This document shows positions 34,408-41,083 of a stretch of DNA of 64,000 bases, one piece after another. The stretch is from positions 62,001 to 126,000 of the forward strand of contig JAJZVO010000004.1 in assembly GCA_021845665.1 (NCBI GenBank), written 5' to 3'. Within the stretch, counting starts at the first letter, position 1. Each line of letters begins with the position of its first letter. The notes under the pieces were generated by a model. It was not told where the DNA came from, searched no databases, and saw nothing but the letters and a program-made list of their open reading frames with translations. A program made the translations under genes and the position numbers. This DNA comes from Bacteroidota bacterium. GTDB lineage: Bacteria > Bacteroidota > Ignavibacteria > Kryptoniales > JAKASW01.

Positions 34408-36036
34408 TCAATTCTTCTTAACATTCGCCAATATTGTTCCCCCGGCCTTTTGCGGGTTCACCGGCAGCAAAATAGTGACCGTTGTCCCGGCGCCAGGTCT
34501 GGAGTCCACTTCAATTCTCCCGTTATGCCGCTCGATGATCCCGTGGACGACGGCGAGTCCGAGACCTGTCCCTTTTCCGTCTTTCTTCGTCGTGAAGAAT
34601 GGCTCAAAAATGTGTTCGAGATCCTCGTCGTTTATCCCGATGCCGTTGTCGATCACTTTAATCTCGATCTCGTTTTGACTCACGAGTTTTTTCATCGTAA
34701 TTCTCAGCGTGCCACCGTCCGGCATCGCTTCAATGGCATTGATTTCGAGTGCTATCAACGCCTGCTCGATTTGCTGAGGGTCGCATATCGTTTCCACCGG
34801 AGTTTCCGGGACATCGACTTCCGGCATGACATTGTTCATGGCCAGATGATGCGAGATCAGCTTAAGACTTTGATGTATGACAGGGCCCAGATTCTGAAGC
34901 TGGAATTCACCTATCTTCTGCCTCGAGAAGAGGAGGAGGTTATTGACGATGTTGCCGCATCTCGTGCTCTCGTCGGCAATCATTGTCAACTCGTCGCCTA
35001 TGCCTTTAATGCCCTCCTCGGTCAGGTCTCCCTTCGCGAGCTGTTTCTTAAGCAACTTGGCGTACGCAAGGATGCCGGCAAGGGGATTGTTCAACTCGTG
35101 CGCGACGCTGGCCGCCAGTTTCCCCAAAGAAGCCATCTTCTCCATCTGTACCATGTTGGACAGAGCCCTGCGGAGTTCATCGGTCTTTTGTTCCACACGC
35201 TCTTCGAGGGTTTGAGTCCACTCGGTAAGCTCATCCCTCGCCCTGCCGAGTTCTTCGGTCATCTTGTTGAACGAATCGGCCAGATCGCCGATCTCATCAG
35301 ACGAACGCACTCTGATCCTGTGATCCAGGTTCCCTTTTGTTATCTCGCGAGTTCCTTCGGTCAGTTTCCTCACCGGGATATTGACCATCGTCCAGATGAA
35401 GATTCCAGCAAATATCGTGACACTCAGCACCATAAGCGCTCCGCCGAAATACGAATACTGTCTAAGCTGTACAAGGCTGGCATCCATAGCTTTGAGCGGC
35501 AGCATGACGTCGAGGACGCCGAGCACCGTCTGATTGGCCGGATGTTCATGGCACGCCGCCTTATAGCAGCTCGGTTCGTTTTTAATCGGAGTAATTACAC
35601 CTAACACGCGGTAGCCCTTCGGAGAATAGAAAATCCTTGTCAAGGCCGTATTTCCGTTTGTCGGCAGCGCCTTCCCGGGCTTGTGGCACGCATTGCATGC
35701 TTCGGCGTTCATATTGACATACTTGCCGACTTCGCTCGCCACGGTGGAATAAGTTATCTCGCCTTTTTTGTTGTAGATACGGATAGCCTGTATCCCGGGC
35801 TCTGATCCGAGCGTATTGATCGTCCGGTAAATGTCTTCCCTTCGGTTTTCGAGCATGCTGTAGTGTGTCGATCTTTTGATCAGATCGCTTGTACGGAGAG
35901 CCCAGTCGGTTGTAATGCTCAGATACTTTTCGGTATGCCAGTTCAACATGACGGCCGTGAAAATCGCCGTAGCAATGATCATGACAAGAAGCACGATCAC
36001 GAATAATCGAAATGCCAGGTATCTGGTTATGCGCAT
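34408..36036 (-). CDS. Membrane histidine kinase with two c-type heme motifs
   Basis: 542 residues. TM1 is at about 8-30, the periplasmic sensor at 31-195, TM2 at 196-218 ('YFGGALMVLSVTIFAGIFIWTMV'), then a HAMP domain ('PVRKLTEGTREITKGNLDHRI'), a HisKA domain with 'SLGKLAASVAHELNNPLAGI', and a HATPase with 'DNGIGI' and 'KGTGLGLAVVHGIIERHNG'. The sensor carries CNACH (114-118, CxxCH) and CYKAACH (157-163, Cx4CH), both recognised forms of covalent heme c attachment site. It probably reads the redox state or a gas ligand in the periplasm and phosphorylates the adjacent NtrC-type regulator. It lies in the same run as the HybAB/GcvH-like genes. Confidence 0.93.
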   Translation of the reverse strand: MRITRYLAFRLFVIVLLVMIIATAIFTAVMLNWHTEKYLSITTDWALRTSDLIKRSTHYSMLENRREDIYRTINTLGSEPGIQAIRIYNKKGEITYSTVASEVGKYVNMNAEACNACHKPGKALPTNGNTALTRIFYSPKGYRVLGVITPIKNEPSCYKAACHEHPANQTVLGVLDVMLPLKAMDASLVQLRQYSYFGGALMVLSVTIFAGIFIWTMVNIPVRKLTEGTREITKGNLDHRIRVRSSDEIGDLADSFNKMTEELGRARDELTEWTQTLEERVEQKTDELRRALSNMVQMEKMASLGKLAASVAHELNNPLAGILAYAKLLKKQLAKGDLTEEGIKGIGDELTMIADESTRCGNIVNNLLLFSRQKIGEFQLQNLGPVIHQSLKLISHHLAMNNVMPEVDVPETPVETICDPQQIEQALIALEINAIEAMPDGGTLRITMKKLVSQNEIEIKVIDNGIGINDEDLEHIFEPFFTTKKDGKGTGLGLAVVHGIIERHNGRIEVDSRPGAGTTVTILLPVNPQKAGGTILANVKKN

Positions 36037-36217
36037 AATTTTGCCGAAGCCCTCAACTCAGGTGAAAAAGGTCAATTCTTATGCCGCGACCGTCGAGGGC
36101 ACGGGATCCAAATTACTCGAAAATGGCGAGAAATCAGGGATTTCAGGCGGAAAATGATTGGCTCAATAGCGCCACGGCGAGTAATTCACGGCCAACGTGG
36201 CATAATTCCGCGTCGCT

Positions 36218-37033
36218 CTACTTCCGGCCTGCGAAGAGGATTTCGAGGAAAGAGACATATCTTGAAGTTCCCAGAAGGTCCTTCAAATTGTGGGGACGGA
36301 TACCGCCATCCATCAATGTCACGCCGAGAGAAGGCAGCCGGGCATCGAATTCCATGATGAGCTGCTGTTTCAACCCCGTGAACTGTTCTTTGGAACTGGA
36401 CTCTATCGTTGATGCATCGACACTTGTTGCCGGGCTCTCATCGAAACAGGATATCTCACTGAACCAACCGGCTCCGTAAGGATCCCTTCTGACAATCACG
36501 ATAGATTCCATAACTTCCGGGTTCACACGCTTGATCTTTCCGTCCAGAGGCGATTTCACGGCGATGGTACCTTCTTCGCATGTCATCCAGGCGCATGGAT
36601 TATCTTTGAGTGTTGAGGTTCCGGACTTAGGCAGCACGATGGTTCCCACTCCCTCAAGGAGACCGGCGGCAAAATGGTCTATACCGATCTGGTAAGTGTT
36701 TAGCGCCGTCTTCTTCAACCATACGTGACCCTGCGTATACATCCTGTCTGAGGGAGGCTTGATAGACAAGGGGCCGCCGAAAACACCCCTGATGACATCG
36801 AGCATGGAGTCTTGTTTGACTCGCGATTTCGGACCGGTGACATCTGAGGCGGGCTTACCGGTGCGGGTAGCAGAGGCGGGGATCGATTTCTGCCGCATTA
36901 CCTGATCGAAGGGACAATCATCGCATTCAAAATTCCGGTCGCACAGTTTATACGAAACAAGGCCGGCATCGACCCAGATGCAATTAAGTTCGCCTTCCGG
37001 TATCACTTTGCTTATTGTCTTCTTTTCTTCCAT
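36218..37033 (-). CDS. Cytosolic GcvH-like protein with Cys cluster, no lipoyl lysine
   Basis: 271 residues. The N-terminal part has four cysteines in 'CIW...YKLCDRNFECDDCPFDQVM' (C18, C31, C37, C40), a likely metal or cluster site. From about 95 on it has the H-protein fold signature: 'YTQGHVWLKKTALNTYQIGIDHFAAGLLEGVGTIVLP', then 'TCEEGTIAVKSPLDGKIKRVNPEV' and 'RRDPYGAGWFSEI'. In true GcvH the lipoylated Lys lies in ESVKA, eight residues before the 'P' of 'APVSG'; here that position is Glu. The tail contains GVTLMDGG, shared with the GcvH-like gene upstream in this cluster. I infer a structural or electron-transfer role in the HybAB-type complex rather than glycine cleavage. Confidence 0.8.
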   Translation of the reverse strand: MEEKKTISKVIPEGELNCIWVDAGLVSYKLCDRNFECDDCPFDQVMRQKSIPASATRTGKPASDVTGPKSRVKQDSMLDVIRGVFGGPLSIKPPSDRMYTQGHVWLKKTALNTYQIGIDHFAAGLLEGVGTIVLPKSGTSTLKDNPCAWMTCEEGTIAVKSPLDGKIKRVNPEVMESIVIVRRDPYGAGWFSEISCFDESPATSVDASTIESSSKEQFTGLKQQLIMEFDARLPSLGVTLMDGGIRPHNLKDLLGTSRYVSFLEILFAGRK

Positions 37034-37058
37034 GTCACACCCGCCTCTGCTGAGTTGA

Positions 37059-38300
37059 CTATTTTGCCTGCATGCCGAAGGACGGCTCGCCTCTTAGCGG
37101 GGCATCGTCTTCAATGACCACGACTTCGAAGCTTTCGCCCCGGGCAGGCTCGTTCGCCGCCACACTCTCGGGAAAGACTGCAAGGTTTTTCGCGGCCCAG
37201 GCAAAAGCCCCGAAGCCGAAAGCGACTATCATAAGAGTTACCGAGATTTCCATCCAGCTTGGGAAGTAGGCTACGCCGTAATGTCTTTCCAGCGAAGTCA
37301 CGCTGACGTTCATCCTGTTAAGAACGAATCCCATCACTGCAAAGAGAGCAGCATAGTACAAACCGCGTTTGTTGTTCCTGATCCTGGGGATCACAAGCAT
37401 CGTAATCGGGATGACGACTCCGATCATGATCTCTGCCCAGAAGAGTATCCCTTCCGTATTGAAGGTAAAGAGATAAGAGAAGAGGTGATAGTTTATCATA
37501 TCTTCGATCCTAAGGACGAGATACACTGCGAGTGCCACTGCCGTGACCTTACCAAGCTTCGACAATATCGGCATTTCAATTTCCCGGTGGAATGCGCGCG
37601 AGCTGAGAAACGATTCCATTATTACCATGGCCGGTCCGACAGCCACCGCCGAGATGAAGAAAAGGAACGGGAGGTTTCCGGTATACCATAAAGGGTAGAC
37701 TTTCTCCGGCATGACGAGGTACAACGACCCGAGGGACGACTGGTGAAGAGAGGAGAGCATGACGCCGAGAATCACGAGTGGAACGATCATCTTGTGAACC
37801 ACTTCAGCGGCTTTATGAAGATGGAACCGCTCAAAGACCATGGGGCTGAATTCAAAAGCAAGGACCGTTGTGTAGAGCATGACACACCACGCGAGCTCGA
37901 ACATGGGGGAATGTGGATTCCACATGACGAGCGGGTGCCAGATGTTCCACGGCCTTCCGAGATCGAACATAAGTGCGAACACAACAAGCACGTAGCCGAG
38001 GAACGCTGTCAATACTGCAGGCCTGACGATCGGCTTGTAATAGTCCAGATGGAAGACATACACGGCGCCGGCCACAACGAACCCACCGGCGGCCAGACCG
38101 ACACCGCAAAGGACGTCGAATCCGATCCATATTCCCCATGGGAACTTGTCGCTCAAGTTAGTTGCTGCCCCCAGGCCATAGACGAAGCGGACGTAAGTGG
38201 AATACAAACCGGCCACGACAAGCACAAGGAGCACAGACTTCCAAAAAGTCATATGCCTGAACCAATACACTATTTTCGATAGAACTCCGTTATTCAGCAT
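37059..38300 (-). CDS. NrfD/HybB-type integral membrane quinone-interacting subunit
   Basis: 413 residues with about ten membrane helices. 'VYGLGAATNLSDKFPWGIWIGFDVLCGVGLAAGGFVVAGAVYVF' and 'FALMFDLGRPWNIWHPLVMWNPHSPMFELAWCVMLY' are hallmarks of the HybB/NrfD family, which passes electrons between a ferredoxin subunit and the quinone pool. The track start is 17 codons early; the ATG at 38300 follows GGAGGA by 4 nt and overlaps the ferredoxin gene end by 11 nt. No catalytic molybdopterin or hydrogenase large subunit is encoded nearby, so the electron donor or acceptor is unknown. Confidence 0.93.
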   Translation of the reverse strand: MLNNGVLSKIVYWFRHMTFWKSVLLVLVVAGLYSTYVRFVYGLGAATNLSDKFPWGIWIGFDVLCGVGLAAGGFVVAGAVYVFHLDYYKPIVRPAVLTAFLGYVLVVFALMFDLGRPWNIWHPLVMWNPHSPMFELAWCVMLYTTVLAFEFSPMVFERFHLHKAAEVVHKMIVPLVILGVMLSSLHQSSLGSLYLVMPEKVYPLWYTGNLPFLFFISAVAVGPAMVIMESFLSSRAFHREIEMPILSKLGKVTAVALAVYLVLRIEDMINYHLFSYLFTFNTEGILFWAEIMIGVVIPITMLVIPRIRNNKRGLYYAALFAVMGFVLNRMNVSVTSLERHYGVAYFPSWMEISVTLMIVAFGFGAFAWAAKNLAVFPESVAANEPARGESFEVVVIEDDAPLRGEPSFGMQAK

Positions 38301-39096
38301 CGTTTCCTCCACTCGTCTGCTCTTTGATTTCCAGTTCGGCGGGTTCTGCATTCCCGCGCTTCAATTGTTCTTCGTACTCTGCTACTTTCTTCTTCCGGTT
38401 GGTAAGCCACCAGAAGCCCGCCATCAAAGTACTCCCCCAGACGAAATAGTCCGGGATCTTCTCCATAATGTCCCAGGTATACTTGGGCAGCGCCCTCTTC
38501 GGCAGGTTTGTTGGAAAACCGAGTTTACCGAAGTCCTCGCCGGCCAGATAGATAGTTGAAGTGCCGCCGACTTCAGTAGTCCCGAATATATGCTGGATAT
38601 ACGTCCCGGGGTTGTTCTTAATTCGTTTCTTTGCTTCTTCGATCAGATCATCGCGGAATCCGAATATTCTGGCCTGTGCCGGACACACCTCGACGCAGGC
38701 GGGCTGTTTTCCCTTCAGCTGGCGCGGGTAGCACATGTCGCACTTCGTGACTTTCGGAGCAGGCTTATTCCATTGGTACTTCGGTATCTGGAACGGGCAG
38801 GCCTGCACGCAGTATCGGCATCCCATGCATTTGTCTACATCGTAAACGACGGGCCCGGCGGCGGTCTTGTGAATTGCTCCAACCGGGCAGACCGATGCGC
38901 AAGTGGGATCCTCGCAGTGCATGCAGAGCCGTGCGACATAAGTCTGTCCGTATTGCTGAACGACGGTATTCTTTTCACACGACAGCTCGTGCACATCCGT
39001 ATGAGGGAACCCCCATCTATCGGCGCACGCATCCTCACAGGCCATGCATCCGATACACTGCGTCGTGTCTACTAAAATTCCTACCTGCTTTTTCAT
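38290..39096 (-). CDS. Four-cluster ferredoxin subunit (HybA/DmsB-like)
   Basis: 268 residues. The cysteine runs 'CIGCMACEDAC', 'CMHCEDPTCASVCPVG', 'CMGCRYCVQACPF' and 'CDMC...CVEVCP' give ligands for four 4Fe-4S clusters. A C-terminal membrane helix ('YFVWGSTLMAGFWWL') anchors it, as in HybA, followed by a charged tail. There is no twin-arginine signal, so the clusters probably face the cytosol, unlike HybA. It should hand electrons to the overlapping NrfD/HybB subunit. Confidence 0.93.
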   Translation of the reverse strand: MKKQVGILVDTTQCIGCMACEDACADRWGFPHTDVHELSCEKNTVVQQYGQTYVARLCMHCEDPTCASVCPVGAIHKTAAGPVVYDVDKCMGCRYCVQACPFQIPKYQWNKPAPKVTKCDMCYPRQLKGKQPACVEVCPAQARIFGFRDDLIEEAKKRIKNNPGTYIQHIFGTTEVGGTSTIYLAGEDFGKLGFPTNLPKRALPKYTWDIMEKIPDYFVWGSTLMAGFWWLTNRKKKVAEYEEQLKRGNAEPAELEIKEQTSGGNDAE

Positions 39097-39122
39097 CTCG
39101 ATTGTCCTTTTGCTGTTAACGA

Positions 39123-39839
39123 CTACGAATTAGCTGATTTCTTCCCGTTTCCTGCGGTCAGGAAATCCGTCTCGAACCTTTGCCAGATTTCCTGCGGAGA
39201 GTGTTCCATGACGTCGTTAACCGGCGCGCCTCCATCCATTAGAGTAACACCTGCAGGCAACGCGGAGCCGGATGCTGCGGGCACTTCCGTCTGGGCGGTA
39301 ATGAAATTTCTGAATCTCTTGATCTCTTCCCTGAGCCACAATGCTGCCTCATTACCGATGGACAGCTGCTTAATATCGGCCGCCAGATTTGTCGGCTCGA
39401 TCAACAGGACCCAACCTTCTTTGTAAGGCTCTTTCCTCACGACACCTGGCGAGTGTACCAGATCGTCGTTGATACCGACAACTTTACCAGAGATGGGGGC
39501 ACGAAACGACACTTCTTTTCCTCCCTGACGAAGAGTAAAGAGTCTATCTCCCTTTTGAACGACGGTGTTCGCAGGAAGGAGCTCGACCGCGCTGACGGGG
39601 CCGATAATCTTCTGGACGAAATCGTCGACGCCGACGCGCGTCAGCCCATCCGGAAGGAGCTCGACCCATGTGTGTCCCTTTCCGAAAAAGTATCCTTTGG
39701 GGATTACGAACCTCGGCTTTGCAGAAACGTGGGCGGCAGGAGCAAGTGCTGCCTTACGTTTCGCAGCCCGTTGCACGAAATAATCGATGACCAAAAAGAC
39801 GATTATCGTCGCGACTACGAATAACGCAACCATTTTCAA
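39123..39839 (-). CDS. Membrane-anchored GcvH-like protein, first gene of the redox cluster
   Basis: 238 residues. An N-terminal membrane helix ('VALFVVATIIVFLVIDYFV') precedes an H-protein-like domain: 'FFGKGHTWVELLPDGLTRVGVDDFVQKIIGPVSAVELLP', 'RQGGKEVSFRAPISGKVVGIND' and 'RKEPYKEGWVLLIEPTNL'. The ESVKA lipoyl site is absent; a Lys lies one position off in 'RQGGKEV', so lipoylation is doubtful. 'GVTLMDGG' near the C-terminus is repeated in the second GcvH-like protein of the cluster. It starts right after an AGGAGG site and leads the operon. Confidence 0.82.
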   Translation of the reverse strand: MKMVALFVVATIIVFLVIDYFVQRAAKRKAALAPAAHVSAKPRFVIPKGYFFGKGHTWVELLPDGLTRVGVDDFVQKIIGPVSAVELLPANTVVQKGDRLFTLRQGGKEVSFRAPISGKVVGINDDLVHSPGVVRKEPYKEGWVLLIEPTNLAADIKQLSIGNEAALWLREEIKRFRNFITAQTEVPAASGSALPAGVTLMDGGAPVNDVMEHSPQEIWQRFETDFLTAGNGKKSANS

Positions 39840-39930
39840 CCTCCTAAGATTTTGCTGTAGTATTCAGATCCATTCGAGCGGAAGACATTCACAGAAGTTT
39901 GCGGAGACCTGCCGGATTTCGTGCTTGAAA

Positions 39931-39945
39931 GCAAATCAGGTCCAT
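39931..39945 (-). promoter_or_regulatory. Imperfect sigma-54 promoter candidate
   Basis: Minus-strand TGGACCTGATTTGCT, about 95 nt before the first gene of the redox cluster, resembles TGGCAC-N5-TTGCT. The GG and GC are 9 rather than the usual 10 nt apart, which weakens the call. No better GG-N10-GC site was found between 39840 and 40150. Confidence 0.35.
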
Positions 39946-40151
39946 ATCCGGTACTGCAGTTTTTAAATGAATTCCATTCTCTCTTCATTTCATTCGCCTT
40001 TTTCTTAATCACTATAGGTACTATTTCAAATGCTGTTCCGAAAATGCGCAAACCGAGGAAAGGAATCGAAAGAGTAACTACCGGTTAATCAGTGGGTTGC
40101 CGTGACGGGAAAATCGACACAATGCAAATCGTATGTCCGCAACGAACGCCA

Positions 40152-40166
40152 GTTGAATTGCTCAAC
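40152..40166. promoter_or_regulatory. Palindromic enhancer-like site 1
   Basis: GTTGA-ATTGC-TCAAC, a perfect 5-bp inverted repeat with a 5-nt centre, flanked by GCCA and ACCG. Confidence 0.65.
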
Positions 40167-40184
40167 ACCGCATACGGAGGAAAT

Positions 40185-40199
40185 GTTGAGAATCCGCTT
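40185..40199. promoter_or_regulatory. Half-site of the same palindrome
   Basis: GTTGA is intact but the second arm is lost (GTTGA-GAATC-CGCTT). The centre is 33 bp from site 1. Confidence 0.4.
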
Positions 40200-40228
40200 A
40201 AGCTCATCGGAATTGCATAAAGCGCCAG

Positions 40229-40243
40229 ATTGAAATACTCAAC
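40229..40243. promoter_or_regulatory. Palindromic enhancer-like site 2
   Basis: ATTGA-AATAC-TCAAC, one mismatch, again followed by ACCG as in site 1. The centre is 44 bp from the half-site and 77 bp from site 1. Confidence 0.6.
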
Positions 40244-40250
40244 ACCGTCC

Positions 40251-40265
40251 GTTTAACATCTCAAC
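40251..40265. promoter_or_regulatory. Palindromic enhancer-like site 3
   Basis: GTTTA-ACATC-TCAAC, one mismatch, with its centre 22 bp from site 2. Together the set lies 313-426 bp upstream of the redox cluster start and downstream of the deoC terminator. The rest of 39840-40402 holds no supportable gene. Confidence 0.6.
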
Positions 40266-40342
40266 GGAGAGACGAAGAAATACAGTCGAAGCTCGAGTTA
40301 ATGTCGAAATCGGTGATAAATAAATGGAAGGATTTCAGACGG

Positions 40343-40386
40343 AAAACCCGCCGGTGTATGTCTTGAATCCCAACACACGGCGGGTC
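40343..40386 (-). terminator. Terminator after deoC
   Basis: Minus strand ACCCGCCGTGTGT pairs imperfectly with ACACCGGCGGGT and is followed by TTTTCC, 17 nt after the deoC stop. It separates deoC from the redox cluster control region. Confidence 0.8.
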
Positions 40387-40402
40387 TTGTATAATGACCC
40401 CG

Positions 40403-41083
40403 CTACTGAATGCTATCTCGGATGATCCTGACTCCGGAGCTTGCACCTATCCTCGTGGCACCGTGCTCGATCATTAAAAGCGCATCAGCGTAAGTCCTGA
40501 TGCCGCCCGATGCTTTCACCCCCATTGAAGGTCCTACGACTCTTCTCATCAGCGAGACATCCGATGCGGTCGCTCCACCTTTACTGAAGCCGGTTGACGT
40601 CTTCACGAAATCAGCCCCCACTTTTTTCGCGATCAGGCAGACTCGCTCCTTCTCCTCTTCGGTAAGGAGACATGTCTCGATTATCACCTTGGCGATAGCT
40701 GACCTTGAGTGAGCCAAATCCACCACTGCACGAATATCTTCTTCAACATACCTGACATCTCCGGCCTTCAGACGCCCGATGTTGACAACCATGTCCACTT
40801 CCTGTGCGCCGTTCGAAATGGCCTCCCCGGTCTCGCGGACCTTAGAAGCTGTCGTTGTCGCGCCGAGAGGAAAGCCTATCACGGTGCATACCTTGACGGA
40901 AGAGCCTTTGAGCTTCTCCTTTACAAGGACTACGAATGAGGGATTAACGCAGACACTCGCAAATTTGTATTCGACCGCTTCAGCACAGACACTCTCCACC
41001 TCGGATGGGGTCGCCTCCGGCTTTAGAAGAGTATGATCGATCATGCGCGCCAGTTCGGCACCCGCAATTTTCATGTCGCTCAC
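40403..41083 (-). CDS. deoC: Deoxyribose-phosphate aldolase
   Basis: 226 residues. '[39 protein letters not shown]' is the family start, '[20 protein letters not shown]' and 'VDMVVNIG' follow, and '[16 protein letters not shown]' holds the Schiff-base lysine. It splits deoxyribose 5-phosphate into glyceraldehyde 3-phosphate and acetaldehyde. The start is GTG at 41083, in a GTGA overlap with the upstream gene's stop; the ATG at 41074 is an alternative. Confidence 0.95.
   Translation of the reverse strand: MSDMKIAGAELARMIDHTLLKPEATPSEVESVCAEAVEYKFASVCVNPSFVVLVKEKLKGSSVKVCTVIGFPLGATTTASKVRETGEAISNGAQEVDMVVNIGRLKAGDVRYVEEDIRAVVDLAHSRSAIAKVIIETCLLTEEEKERVCLIAKKVGADFVKTSTGFSKGGATASDVSLMRRVVGPSMGVKASGGIRTYADALLMIEHGATRIGASSGVRIIRDSIQ

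Noticed and set aside
34042-35604. Plus-strand 520-residue ORF
   Set aside because: Antisense to the histidine kinase and regulator. The translated sequence has no family features, and the minus strand encodes two complete conserved proteins.
36218-37033. Annotation as a glycine cleavage H protein
   Set aside because: No lipoyl-lysine context and no gcvT or gcvP genes nearby; the neighbours are redox subunits.
38290-38300. Frameshift between the ferredoxin and NrfD genes
   Set aside because: Both have complete ends; the 11-nt overlap with a good ribosome site is normal coupling.
39836-40051. 71-residue minus-strand ORF before the GcvH-like gene
   Set aside because: No ribosome site, no recognisable sequence; it sits where promoter elements are expected.
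40141-40265. The GTTGA/TCAAC repeats as a small CRISPR or direct-repeat array
   Set aside because: The copies are short palindromes with unequal spacing and no uniform spacers; phasing fits protein binding instead.
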